Made by a program: the position numbers and the translations under genes
Shown here: piece by piece, positions 56,344 through 64,000 of the stretch
Layout: each line of letters opens with the position of its first letter
Position numbering within the stretch: position 1 is the stretch's first letter
Assembly (NCBI GenBank): GCA_902363575.1
Contig: CABJAJ010000002.1
Coordinates: 186,001 to 250,000 of the forward strand
Direction of reading: 5' to 3'
Origin: Rikenellaceae bacterium
GTDB lineage: Bacteria; Bacteroidota; Bacteroidia; Bacteroidales; Rikenellaceae
DNA length: 64,000 bases
The notes under the pieces: model-generated
Told to the model about the DNA's origin: nothing
Databases searched by the model: none
Seen by the model: the letters and a program-made list of their open reading frames with translations, nothing else

Positions 56344-57555
56344 TCAGAATGCTTCGTTTACGTTGAACAGGAAGCCGCTGGTTTTGCGTCCGAACCCGAA
56401 GTCGAACCGTACATTGACCCGGTTCTTGAACTCCCACCGCAGCCCTGCGCCATAGTTGGGCAGGGTTTGACTCCACCGGAAATCCGCGAGGGTGGGGAAT
56501 ACATTGCCCGCCCCGCCCCATACGACGCAGCCGATCCGCCGCCAGATTTTCTGCCGCAGTTCGGCCTGGACGGTAATCATGTCGCGGTCGGTGTAGCGCC
56601 CTTCGTAATAGCCGCGCATACGGTAGTTGCCCCCCAGCCTTGCGAGCATCGGCCACGGAGTGCCCCCCGAGTTGAATTCGGCATGGAAATCCACGGCCAG
56701 AATTCCTCCGTTCCAGAGTTTCCGGTAGCCGTCCACGGTAACCTCCGTGCGCCATAAGTCGCTGCCGCAGTCGCCCAGGGCCCGGGGAAACCAGCTTTCG
56801 CGCAGGCTGACGTACAATCCTTTCGCCGGATTGGGAATGAAATCCCGGGAGTCGTACTCAGCGACCAGACCGACGGAGGTGGCGTTGTAGCGGGTGCGCT
56901 GGCCGTAGAGGTAGTCCGTTTCGGTGAAGCGGATGCCGCGCGTGGACTCGAATCCTGCTGCGACCCCCAGGAAGGTGTTTTTCACCACCTGCCGCATGAA
57001 GTTGGCATTGATCTGCAGATGTTTGCGAACGAAGGTGCTGCGCGGATTGTTGGCTCCGGCGTCGTAACCGATGCCCCAGTAATCGGTCGGCTGCGAGGAG
57101 AAGGAGAGTTCATAACCGATGCGGCTGCGGTTTTGCCGGAAGATGTTGTTGCCTCCCACGCCGATCAGGTAGAATCCCGTGATGGATGCCTGCAGGAAGA
57201 TCGAGACGTTCGACGGAGCGGTGACCGAGTCGGTGCGGTCGAGCCGGTAAAGTCCCGCCGCCAATCCGCCGATGCCGAGCGACGTGTTTTTGGAAAAGCT
57301 CGGCCCGGCGATGAAGGTGAAATCGATCTTTTTCTCAAACGTCTTGTCCACGGTCGATTCGGAAAAGTAATCCACCACCCTGCGCAAAAACGGCCGACGG
57401 GTCGGGGCGACCGTGTCGGCTGCCGGCAGGGTATCCTGCAATGGCGTGTAGGTGTAGCGCAGCGTGTCGCACTCCCGCACATAGTAACGCTGTTGCGCGA
57501 CTGCCGGGAGCAGGGACAACAGCAGGAGCACGGTTGCGGCGACGCCTCTGCGCAT
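56344..57555 (-). CDS. Omp85/BamA-superfamily outer-membrane protein without POTRA domains
   Basis: The 403-residue protein has a signal peptide (AATVLLLLSLLPAVAQ) and then goes almost at once into a 16-strand-type beta-barrel resembling bacterial surface antigen/D15. Visible elements are GIGYDAGANNPRSTF, LVAEYDSRDFIPNPAKGLYVSL, MLARLGGNYRMRGYYEGRYTDRD (loop 6-type RGY) and a C-terminal Phe beta-signal. There is no room for POTRA domains. Such short barrels may transport or insert lipids or proteins; the substrate is unknown. It sits between the YtfJ-like and EptA-like genes with gaps of 5 and 3 bp. Confidence 0.82.
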   Translation of the reverse strand: MRRGVAATVLLLLSLLPAVAQQRYYVRECDTLRYTYTPLQDTLPAADTVAPTRRPFLRRVVDYFSESTVDKTFEKKIDFTFIAGPSFSKNTSLGIGGLAAGLYRLDRTDSVTAPSNVSIFLQASITGFYLIGVGGNNIFRQNRSRIGYELSFSSQPTDYWGIGYDAGANNPRSTFVRKHLQINANFMRQVVKNTFLGVAAGFESTRGIRFTETDYLYGQRTRYNATSVGLVAEYDSRDFIPNPAKGLYVSLRESWFPRALGDCGSDLWRTEVTVDGYRKLWNGGILAVDFHAEFNSGGTPWPMLARLGGNYRMRGYYEGRYTDRDMITVQAELRQKIWRRIGCVVWGGAGNVFPTLADFRWSQTLPNYGAGLRWEFKNRVNVRFDFGFGRKTSGFLFNVNEAF

Positions 57556-57560
57556 GCCTG

Positions 57561-58079
57561 TTATTTATAGGGTTCGAGCACGCGGTAGAACTCCGCGATG
57601 TCCTCTTCGGAAAGGACGCCCTTGTGCATGTACACCAACTCACCCTCCTTATTGACGAGCAGCAGCACGAACTGGTTGTTGCAGTCGCCCAAGTTCCAGC
57701 TTTCGCTGAGCACGCGATTCTGGTCGGCGAGCACGGTAGCGCCGTTCTTGGCCGTCCGTTTGCGGGCCATGCTGCGGGCCATGCCGTTGGGGATCATGGG
57801 GGCGTCGGCGAGGTTCATCACGCCGAAGCCGAAAAGATTTTCCCCCTCGGCGAGGTGTTTTTCCTCCATCTCGACCGTGAAGTCGTTGTTTTGCTTATGC
57901 CGGTCGGGATCGACGTAAAAGATCATCAGGTTCTTTTCGCCCCAATAGGGGAGTCGCGCGGGCTTGCCCTCCAGGTTGAGCACTTCGACGTTCGAGACTT
58001 TGCGCGGGAGCGTCTGCGCGTTCACGGCAGCCCAGCCCAGCAGTCCGAACAATGCGAGCAGGATGGTTTTGCACTTCAT
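57561..58079 (-). CDS. YtfJ-family thioredoxin-fold exported protein
   Basis: A 172-residue periplasmic protein with a signal peptide (ALFGLLGWAAVNAQ). The body is thioredoxin-like but has no CxxC pair; conserved features are LMIFYVDPDRHKQN and MIPNGMARSMARKRTAKNG, then LSESWNLGDCNNQFVLLLVNKEGELVYMHKG in two halves. It fits the YtfJ family, whose function is not known. It is the first gene of the operon with the Omp85-like barrel and EptA-like enzyme. Confidence 0.68.
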   Translation of the reverse strand: MKCKTILLALFGLLGWAAVNAQTLPRKVSNVEVLNLEGKPARLPYWGEKNLMIFYVDPDRHKQNNDFTVEMEEKHLAEGENLFGFGVMNLADAPMIPNGMARSMARKRTAKNGATVLADQNRVLSESWNLGDCNNQFVLLLVNKEGELVYMHKGVLSEEDIAEFYRVLEPYK

Positions 58080-58121
58080 ATGGCCTCTGTTTTATTTTCC
58101 GTTATTCGGGAATATTCGGTG

Positions 58122-58129
58122 CAAAGGTA
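58122..58129 (-). promoter_or_regulatory. -7 element for the YtfJ-Omp85-EptA operon
   Basis: Minus-strand TACCTTTG, perfect match, 42 nt before the YtfJ-like start. Confidence 0.6.
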
Positions 58130-58175
58130 CGATTTTATTTCTTCCCGGGGAAACGGGCTGCAGGCTAAAGCTGTT

Positions 58176-58610
58176 CTAATCGTTCGGTTTAATTGGTTTT
58201 TTGGCAAATAACGCCGCATCGAAGGAGTAGGCACCAGCACCCGAAATAATCAAAAAGACGTAGATGCCCATATAAACGAATTGCAGTTCGGCGGCCAGGA
58301 ATCCGGCCGAAGGAAAGACCAAAAGGATCGACACGAGCATCCCCAGCGCCATGACCGCGGCCGAGAGGCGTACCCACAGCCCCAGCATCAGCATCACGGC
58401 GAAAAGCACCTCGGCCACGCAGATTACCACGAAAGTCGCGGCGCTGTCGATAAAGAGCAGCGACGGGTAGGCATTGACGATTTCGTCGTAGTGCTGCATC
58501 TTTCCGATGTTGTGCAGCAGCAGGATGCCGCCGATGAACAGCCTGAGGTACAAAACGGCCCAGTCCATGCAGCGGTACTGCGCCAACCATGCGCGAAGGG
58601 TTCTTCTCAT
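58176..58610 (-). CDS. DoxX family membrane protein
   Basis: A 144-residue protein with four membrane helices and the family pattern LYLRLFIGGILLLHNIGKMQ, VAEVLFAVMLMLGLWVRLSAAVMALGML. DoxX proteins are linked to redox functions in some organisms (thiosulfate:quinone oxidoreductase subunit), but this stand-alone form has no assigned role. It is divergent from the phosphatase gene, 48 bp apart. Confidence 0.85.
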   Translation of the reverse strand: MRRTLRAWLAQYRCMDWAVLYLRLFIGGILLLHNIGKMQHYDEIVNAYPSLLFIDSAATFVVICVAEVLFAVMLMLGLWVRLSAAVMALGMLVSILLVFPSAGFLAAELQFVYMGIYVFLIISGAGAYSFDAALFAKKPIKPND

Positions 58611-58658
58611 GACCGCGGAATCTGCAAAAGGTATTCCAATTTTTCATACCTTCGCGCC

Positions 58659-59144
58659 ATGAAACAACGGATTCTTTTCGTTTGCCTGGGCAACATCTGC
58701 CGCTCGCCGGCGGCCGAGGGGATAATGCGCCGTCTGGTTGCGGACGCCGGACTGGAGGGAGTGATAGAGGTCGATTCGGCCGGGACTTACGGCGGGCATG
58801 CGGGGGAGTTGCCCGATGCCCGCATGCGGCGGGCCGCCGTGAAACGGGGATACGACCTGCGACACCGGTCGCGGCGCGTTGCGGAGGAGGATTTCGCGGC
58901 TTTCGACCGCATCGTGGCGATGGACGACACCAACTACGAGGCGCTGTGCCGGATGGCGCCTTCGCGCGAGGCGATGGGCAAAGTCTGCCGGATGGCGGAG
59001 TTTTTCGGTCCGGCGCATGCGGACCGGACCTATGTGCCCGACCCCTACTACGAGGGGCACGAAGGGTTTGAGCGGGTACTCGATATGCTGCAGGAGGGCT
59101 GTGCCAACCTGCTTGCGGAGGTCAGAAGTCGAATCCGAAGCTGA
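58659..59144 (+). CDS. Low-molecular-weight protein-tyrosine phosphatase
   Basis: A 161-residue enzyme with the catalytic P-loop CLGNICRSPAAEG (Cys ~9) near the N-terminus and the general acid in VPDPYYEGHEGF (~128). It dephosphorylates tyrosine or arginine residues; in Bacteroidetes such enzymes often regulate surface polysaccharide synthesis. A near-consensus TACCTTCG lies 4 bp before the ATG. The 3' end overlaps the convergent PorV-like gene by 23 bp. Confidence 0.9.
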   Translation: MKQRILFVCLGNICRSPAAEGIMRRLVADAGLEGVIEVDSAGTYGGHAGELPDARMRRAAVKRGYDLRHRSRRVAEEDFAAFDRIVAMDDTNYEALCRMAPSREAMGKVCRMAEFFGPAHADRTYVPDPYYEGHEGFERVLDMLQEGCANLLAEVRSRIRS

Positions 59145-60003
59145 TGCTGTAGGTGTTGTGCAGCGCCGTGCTCCGGGCGGCGAAGATGTAAGCGAAGTCG
59201 AGTTTGATATGCAGGAAGCGGACGCCTACGCCGATGGTGGCGTAGTTGGGGTAGTACTCTTTTTTCTGCCCGACGTGATAGCCGCCGCGGAGCTGGAAGA
59301 GCTGCATGAGGTTGTATTCTACGCCGAACGACGCCTGCAATCCCCGCACGTAATCGGGGGTGAAATAGTAGCCCAGGTCGGCCGCGAGCGTGATCTCGTG
59401 GGCGTCGGTGATATAGGTGTCGAGGGCTGCGCCGGCTCCGAGGTTCATCGGCAGGGTCATGCCCTCGGCGTTGAAGTAGGCGCCCAGGTTGGCCAGTCGG
59501 GCTCCGGCCCGCAGGGTGCTGTAATAGCCGAAATTTTCGAGCGGCAGCGAGTACATGGCGTTCACGTCGGCCGCGAGCGCATGGTACACCCGGTCGGGCC
59601 GCTTCATGTGGTAATAGTGCGCCACAAGGGCCACCGACCAGCGCTCCCCGATGCGGCGGGCGTAACCCGCGTCGAAGGTCATGTCGTTGTCGTCGTGCCG
59701 CCGGCGGAACATACGCCAGCCCAGCTCCAGCACGTTGCGTCCGTCGAAGTTGTAGAATCCCGAAACCACATAATAGTTGTAGTTGTCCTGCGAAAAGTAG
59801 GTGGAGGCGAGCTGCGACCTTTCGCCCGAGAAGAGCGGGGCGGCGGCGTTGTTGTAGATGGTATGGGAAGCCGAAAGGGTGGTCATCGTCACGCCGCCCA
59901 TGCCGATGGCCTTGGCGTCGGGCGTGAGCAGCATCAGTTCGTTCTGCGCCGAAGCCGTGCCGAACAGCCCGAGGATGCACGCTATCGCGAAAAGTCGTTT
60001 CAT
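59122..60003 (-). CDS. PorV/PorQ family outer-membrane protein
   Basis: A 293-residue beta-barrel protein with a signal peptide (IACILGLFGTASAQ). The N-terminus LMLLTPDAKAIGMGGVTMTTL and NAAAPLF are typical of the PorV/PorQ/FadL-like family linked to type IX secretion and outer-membrane transport. The protein ends in Phe (SISFGFDF), a barrel-assembly signal. Its start lies 4 nt after a -7 element. Whether it belongs to a type IX system cannot be told; other components are not in this window. Confidence 0.78.
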   Translation of the reverse strand: MKRLFAIACILGLFGTASAQNELMLLTPDAKAIGMGGVTMTTLSASHTIYNNAAAPLFSGERSQLASTYFSQDNYNYYVVSGFYNFDGRNVLELGWRMFRRRHDDNDMTFDAGYARRIGERWSVALVAHYYHMKRPDRVYHALAADVNAMYSLPLENFGYYSTLRAGARLANLGAYFNAEGMTLPMNLGAGAALDTYITDAHEITLAADLGYYFTPDYVRGLQASFGVEYNLMQLFQLRGGYHVGQKKEYYPNYATIGVGVRFLHIKLDFAYIFAARSTALHNTYSISFGFDF

Positions 60004-60007
60004 AATG

Positions 60008-60015
60008 CAAAGATA
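60008..60015 (-). promoter_or_regulatory. -7 element for the PorV-like gene
   Basis: Minus-strand TATCTTTG, perfect match, only 4 nt from the ATG, suggesting a leaderless or very short-leader mRNA. Confidence 0.6.
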
Positions 60016-60336
60016 GGGAAAAATCCCCTGCAAAAAAGGTTCCCAAAACGCGGCCGGGGAGAAAGGATTGACCGATTGCTCCCCGAAACGGTCGCATTTG
60101 CCGCCGCTGCGTACTGTCCGCCGAGAGTGGGTGACCGGCAACCGTGTGCCGCATGGGGGATGGCAGCGAACCGGACGGGAAGAGCGTGCCGGGTTTCGGC
60201 ATGCGGAGGTTGCCTGACGCATGATAAGGGGCGCATGCTGCGGAAAGAACCCGATCGGCTGCGGGCAATGTCGGGCTGCAGGCTCCGGCACGAAAAGTCC
60301 GGGAAGTTGGCGACTTTGTGCGGGACGGGTTGCAAT
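60016..60336. other. Intergenic region between the PorV-like promoter and the fabG terminator
   Basis: About 320 bp of GC-rich DNA with no recognisable gene. Confidence 0.4.
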
Positions 60337-60365
60337 AAAAAATCGGGGCGGTCTGACCGCCCCGA
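60337..60365 (-). terminator. Intrinsic terminator of fabG
   Basis: A 9-bp GC-rich stem (60343-60351 with 60357-60365), 5-nt loop, followed on the minus strand by six T residues; 20 bp after the fabG stop. Confidence 0.9.
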
Positions 60366-60384
60366 ATGGTTTGTTTGCCGCCGA

Positions 60385-61131
60385 TCAGCAGTTCATCGCC
60401 CCGCAGCAGTGGATGACCTGTCCGCTCACATAGGACGAAAGGTCGGAGGCCAGGAACAGCGCTACGCGGGCCACGTCCTCGGGCGTGCCGCCGCGACGCA
60501 GGGGGATCTGTTTGTACCATCCCTCTTTCACCTCGTCGGGCAGTTGGGCGGTCATGTCGGTCAGGATGAAGCCCGGAGCGATGCAGTTGGCCCGGATGCC
60601 GCGCGGCCCCATCTCCTTGGCGATCGACTTCGCAAGGCCGATCATGCCGGCTTTGGAGGCGGAGTAGTTGCATTGTCCGGCATTGCCGCTCACCCCGACC
60701 ACCGACGACATGTTGATGATCGAGCCGCTGCGCTGGCGGGCCATGACGGGTACCACCGCGTGAATGAAGTTGAATGCCGACTTGAGGTTCACATTGAGCA
60801 CCGCGTCCCACTGCGCCTCGGTCATGCGCATCATCAGGCCGTCTTTGGTGATGCCGGCGTTGTTCACCAGCACGTCGATGCGGCCGAAATCGCGGACGAT
60901 CTCCTCCACGACGCGGTGCGTGTCGTCGAAATTCGCCGCATTCGACGCATAGCCTTTGGCGCGAACGCCCAGTGCGGTCAGCTCCTGCTCGGTAGCCTTG
61001 CCGTTGTCGTCGATCGTAAGGTCGGTAAACGCCACGTCGGCGCCCTGCTTCGCAAATTCAAGGGCGATCGCCTTGCCGATACCGCGGGCCGCGCCCGTGA
61101 CGACGGCGACCTTTCCTTCGAGTAGTTTCAT
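60385..61131 (-). CDS. fabG: 3-oxoacyl-[acyl-carrier-protein] reductase
   Basis: A 248-residue short-chain dehydrogenase that reduces 3-oxoacyl-ACP in fatty acid synthesis with NADPH. It has TGAARGIGKAIALEFAKQGA, the NNAG motif (VLVNNAGITKDGLMMRM), catalytic Ser and the Y-x-x-x-K in CNYSASKAGMIGLAKSIA. It ends IAPGFILTDMTAQLP...VSGQVIHCCGAMNC; the usual end is 'VDGGMAM', so the Cys-rich end (CCGAMNC) is odd. It stands alone, divergent from glyA. Confidence 0.92.
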   Translation of the reverse strand: MKLLEGKVAVVTGAARGIGKAIALEFAKQGADVAFTDLTIDDNGKATEQELTALGVRAKGYASNAANFDDTHRVVEEIVRDFGRIDVLVNNAGITKDGLMMRMTEAQWDAVLNVNLKSAFNFIHAVVPVMARQRSGSIINMSSVVGVSGNAGQCNYSASKAGMIGLAKSIAKEMGPRGIRANCIAPGFILTDMTAQLPDEVKEGWYKQIPLRRGGTPEDVARVALFLASDLSSYVSGQVIHCCGAMNC

Positions 61132-61367
61132 AGCTTGACAAAAGATTTAGGTCAATAAATTCAAAGTATTCGATTCCAAAATTTTGCTGTTCGCTTGCAA
61201 TTCGTTCCGCTCCCACGGTCGGGCCAAAGGCCGCCACCTGCGGCAGCAGCCCGTCCGTTCGCGCCGGTCTGTGACGGAACGCGAAAGAGGGAAACGCTTT
61301 GCAGCTCCAAAGTTACGAAAAATATCCCGAATCGATGGGCACGGGGTGAAAATTCAGCAATTTGTGC

Positions 61368-61375
61368 TATCTTTA
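61368..61375 (+). promoter_or_regulatory. -7 element for glyA
   Basis: TATCTTTA (one mismatch from TAnnTTTG), 40 nt before the chosen ATG at 61416; no consensus -33. Confidence 0.45.
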
Positions 61376-61415
61376 CGTCGCCAAACCGAAAATGCAAACT
61401 TCACTAATATTTTCT

Positions 61416-62696
61416 ATGAAAAGAGATTCTCAGATTTTCGACCTCATTTCCGAGGAACGCAAACGCCAGATGCGCGGCATCGAGCTCATCGCATCGGAGA
61501 ACTTCGTGAGCGACCAGGTGATGGAAGCCATGGGCTCCGTGCTGACCAACAAATACGCCGAAGGCTATCCGGCGGCCCGTTACTACGGCGGCTGCGAGGT
61601 GGTCGATCAGGTGGAGCGTCTCGCCATCGAGCGCATCTGCAAACTCTACGGCGCCGAGTACGCCAACGTGCAGCCACACTCGGGCGCCCAGGCCAACATG
61701 GCCCTATTCTTCGCCGTGATGCAGCCGGGCGACACCTTCCTGGGGCTGGATCTGGCGCATGGCGGGCACCTCTCGCACGGATCGCCGGTCAATATGTCGG
61801 GCAAGTATTTCAAGGCCGTGGGCTATCAGCTCGATGAAAAGACGGGGCGCGTCGATTACGACCACATGGAGCGGCTCGCCATGGAGCACAAACCCAGGCT
61901 CATCGTGGGCGGCGCATCGGCCTATTCGCGCGAATGGGATTACAAGCGTATGCGCGAGATCGCCGACAAGGTGGGGGCGCTGCTGCTGATCGATATGGCT
62001 CACACGGCCGGTCTGATCGCCGCCGGGCTGCTCGACAACCCCGTGAAATACGCCCACATCGTGACCTCGACCACCCACAAGACCCTGCGCGGACCGCGCG
62101 GCGGCATTATCCTGATGGGTAAGGATTTCGAGAATCCCTGGGGCCTCACCACACCGAAGGGCGCCGTGAAGATGATGTCGCAGATTCTCAACTCGGCTGT
62201 CTTCCCCGGTATTCAGGGCGGCCCGCTCGAGCATGTGATCGCGGCTAAGGCCGTCGCGTTCGGCGAAGCGCTCGAACCGAGCTACAAGGCGTATCAGCAG
62301 CAGGTGCAGAAGAATGCCACAGCGATGGCCGAAGCCTTCGTGAAACGCGGCTATAAGATCGTCTCCGGCGGTACGGACAACCACCTGATGCTGGTCGATC
62401 TGCGGACCAAGTTCCCCGAACTGACGGGCAAGCTGGCCGAGAAGTGCCTGGTGGCCGCCGACATCACCACCAACAAGAACATGGTGCCGTTCGACAGCCG
62501 TTCCCCGTTCCAGACCTCGGGTCTGCGCTTCGGCACGCCCGCGATCACCACGCGCGGTGTGAAGGAGGATCGGATGGACTACATCGTGTCGCTCATCGAC
62601 CGCGTGCTGAGCGACCCCGAGAACGAGCAGAACATCGCCGACGTGCGCAAGGACGTCAACAAGCTGATGGCGGACTATCCGCTGTTCGCATGGTAG
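61416..62696 (+). CDS. glyA: Serine hydroxymethyltransferase
   Basis: A PLP enzyme interconverting serine and glycine while charging THF with one carbon. The start [11 protein letters not shown] matches the Bacteroidales N-terminus; upstream in-frame starts overlap the promoter. Motifs are [32 protein letters not shown] and the PLP-lysine in [14 protein letters not shown]. The 426-residue length is usual for the family. With ftcD in this window it feeds the folate one-carbon pool. It overlaps the DUF2461 gene by 7 bp. Confidence 0.97.
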   Translation: MKRDSQIFDLISEERKRQMRGIELIASENFVSDQVMEAMGSVLTNKYAEGYPAARYYGGCEVVDQVERLAIERICKLYGAEYANVQPHSGAQANMALFFAVMQPGDTFLGLDLAHGGHLSHGSPVNMSGKYFKAVGYQLDEKTGRVDYDHMERLAMEHKPRLIVGGASAYSREWDYKRMREIADKVGALLLIDMAHTAGLIAAGLLDNPVKYAHIVTSTTHKTLRGPRGGIILMGKDFENPWGLTTPKGAVKMMSQILNSAVFPGIQGGPLEHVIAAKAVAFGEALEPSYKAYQQQVQKNATAMAEAFVKRGYKIVSGGTDNHLMLVDLRTKFPELTGKLAEKCLVAADITTNKNMVPFDSRSPFQTSGLRFGTPAITTRGVKEDRMDYIVSLIDRVLSDPENEQNIADVRKDVNKLMADYPLFAW

Positions 62697-63382
62697 GCGC
62701 GATGCGCGAGGTGACGGACTTTCTCGCGGAGCTCTGTGAAAACAACGAGCGCGGATGGTTTGAAGCCCACCGGAAAGCATACCTCCGGGCAAGGGAGGTG
62801 TTTGAAAGTTTCGTAGCGGAATTGATCGAAGGCATCGCGTCCTTCGATCATTCCGTTGTGGGGCTTACGGTAAAGGACTGCACCTACCGCATTTACCGCG
62901 ACACGCGGTTCAGCCCCGACAAGACGCCCTATAAGAGTTATATGGGAGCTTATGTGGCTCCCCGTGGCAAGAAGAGCGGCTATGCGGGCTATTATTTCCA
63001 CGTCGAACCGGGCGCTGCCCGACAGGCGGGGCACAGCCTGCTGTCGGCGGGTCTCTACTGTCCGGATCCCCTCGTGCTGCGCAGCGTGAGGGAGGAGATC
63101 GCCGACCATGGTGCGGAAATTGCAGCCGCCATCGACGCGGCTGCGGGTTTCCGGATTTATGAAGGGAACAGGCTGCGGAGGCTGCCGGCGGGATTCGTTG
63201 CCGGGACGCCTTACGACGAGCTGCTCAAGCTGAAGGATTTTTACATCGAGCGACCGATGGATGGGGAATTTCTTTGTTCCGATAAGTTGCTCGAATCGAC
63301 GGTCGCGGCTTTCCGCACGACGGAGCCGTTGGTCAGCCGGCTCAACCGGGCGGTGAAATATGCGTTCGAGGAGATGCGGTAA
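62690..63382 (+). CDS. DUF2461 domain protein
   Basis: A 230-residue protein (or 226 from ATG 62702) of the DUF2461/TIGR02453 family: [32 protein letters not shown], then the core [24 protein letters not shown] and YYFHVEPG. The family is widespread and of unknown function. The start overlaps the glyA stop by 7 bp, so it is translated with glyA. Confidence 0.88.
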   Translation: MVGAMREVTDFLAELCENNERGWFEAHRKAYLRAREVFESFVAELIEGIASFDHSVVGLTVKDCTYRIYRDTRFSPDKTPYKSYMGAYVAPRGKKSGYAGYYFHVEPGAARQAGHSLLSAGLYCPDPLVLRSVREEIADHGAEIAAAIDAAAGFRIYEGNRLRRLPAGFVAGTPYDELLKLKDFYIERPMDGEFLCSDKLLESTVAAFRTTEPLVSRLNRAVKYAFEEMR

Positions 63383-63427
63383 AGCGGGCGACAACCCGTC
63401 GGGCGGAATGTAATGCGAAAACGGAAT

Positions 63428-64000
63428 ATGAAAAAATGGTGGATTGCCTGTGCGGCGCTCGTATGCGTTCTTTCGGCACAGGGGCAGGCGGTGCGGCAGA
63501 CGTACCTTTATGCGGTCAAGGGGGCGGACAGCCTCTACCTCGACCGGTACGAAGCCGTGCCGGCGGTGAGCGGGGCGCGGCCCTGCATGATTTTCGTCTT
63601 TGGCGGCGGATTCGTGGACGGTATGCGCGACGATGCGCGGTATGTGCCGTTCTTCGAGTACATGGCCGCAAAGGGCATCACCGTGGTATCGATCGACTAT
63701 CGGTTGGGGCTGCGCGAGGTGATCGCATCGGGGGATTTCTCGGCCGGGCATGTGGTCGGGGCCTTTATGCGGACGGTCGCCATGGCGACCGAAGACCTCT
63801 ATGACGCCACGGCCTATGTCCTGGCGAACGCCGAACGGTGGAGAGTCGATCCCGCGTGCATCGTGGCGTGCGGATCGAGCGCCGGCGCCGTGACGGTGTT
63901 GCACGGCGAACTGGGGCTCTGCAACCGCATCGAAGCGGCCGCACGGCTGCCCGAGTCGTTCGACTACGCCGGGGTGATTTCGTTCGCGGGGGCTGTTTTC
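63428..64000 (+). CDS. Exported alpha/beta hydrolase, 5' part (truncated by window end)
   Basis: The frame is open to the window edge. A signal peptide (MKKWWIACAALVCVLSAQGQA) is followed by an alpha/beta hydrolase fold of the esterase/carboxylesterase type. It has the oxyanion region CMIFVFGGGFVDG (in place of HGGG), VVSIDYRLG, and the nucleophile elbow CGSSAGAVT with Ser at about residue 146. The catalytic Asp and His are outside the window. It probably acts on esters in the periplasm. It begins 45 bp after the DUF2461 gene. Confidence 0.85.
   Translation, partial: MKKWWIACAALVCVLSAQGQAVRQTYLYAVKGADSLYLDRYEAVPAVSGARPCMIFVFGGGFVDGMRDDARYVPFFEYMAAKGITVVSIDYRLGLREVIASGDFSAGHVVGAFMRTVAMATEDLYDATAYVLANAERWRVDPACIVACGSSAGAVTVLHGELGLCNRIEAAARLPESFDYAGVISFAGAVF

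Overview
The window looks like a GC-rich member of the Bacteroidales, most like Alistipes or a relative. This rests on recurrent promoters of the Bacteroidetes TAnnTTTG type, many lipoproteins with Bacteroidetes-specific domains (BACON, fimbrillin-like, DUF4377, DUF3822), an adhesin of the DUF2807 type, the ssrA tag ending YALAA, and RNA genes without an encoded CCA end. The genus is inference; no rRNA is present.

Layout. 1-5.7 kb: histidine degradation operon (ftcD end, hutU, hutH, hutI) giving glutamate through folate-linked formimino transfer. 6.2-10.7 kb: exported MsrB-MsrA fusion, then a GT2 / LAB_N / GT39 operon that probably decorates lipid A. 10.8-15.5 kb: two exported lipoproteins and a TPR-AraC hybrid regulator. 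16-22.2 kb: galK, an AT-rich lipoprotein, tRNA-Asp, an rsmD operon, a RecD2-like helicase and a UDG-superfamily protein. 22.4-27 kb: a Crp-type regulator divergent from two surface lipoproteins, then a GMSK-repeat adhesin. 27-36.6 kb: mutS, a WG-repeat protein, a DUF3008 miniprotein, a DUF6984 protein, udk, gyrB and ftsE.

36.8-38.7 kb: the tmRNA gene (ssrA), followed by about 3.7 tandem units of roughly 143 bp, each carrying the last 25 nt of the tmRNA gene plus its terminator, and then AT-rich DNA. 38.7-44.2 kb: NDH-2, an aminotransferase, LrgAB and small lipoproteins. 44.4-53 kb: a FeoA-FeoB fusion with a Cys-rich partner, and a MexAB-OprM-like efflux operon. 53.1-54.3 kb: a histone H1-like gene with strong terminators, then a CRISPR array (36-bp repeats, ~30-bp spacers) with no cas gene in the window. 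54.6-58.1 kb: tight operon of a YtfJ-like protein, a POTRA-less Omp85 barrel and a lipid A phosphoethanolamine transferase. 58.2-64 kb: DoxX, LMW phosphatase, PorV/PorQ-like barrel, fabG, glyA, DUF2461 and a truncated exported alpha/beta hydrolase.

Themes are envelope remodelling (two lipid A modification loci, efflux, surface lipoproteins), amino-acid and one-carbon metabolism, and a few AT-rich islands that may have been acquired. The strongest unusual signals are the ssrA 3'-end tandem array, the isolated CRISPR array with its candidate leader, and the GMSK-repeat adhesin.
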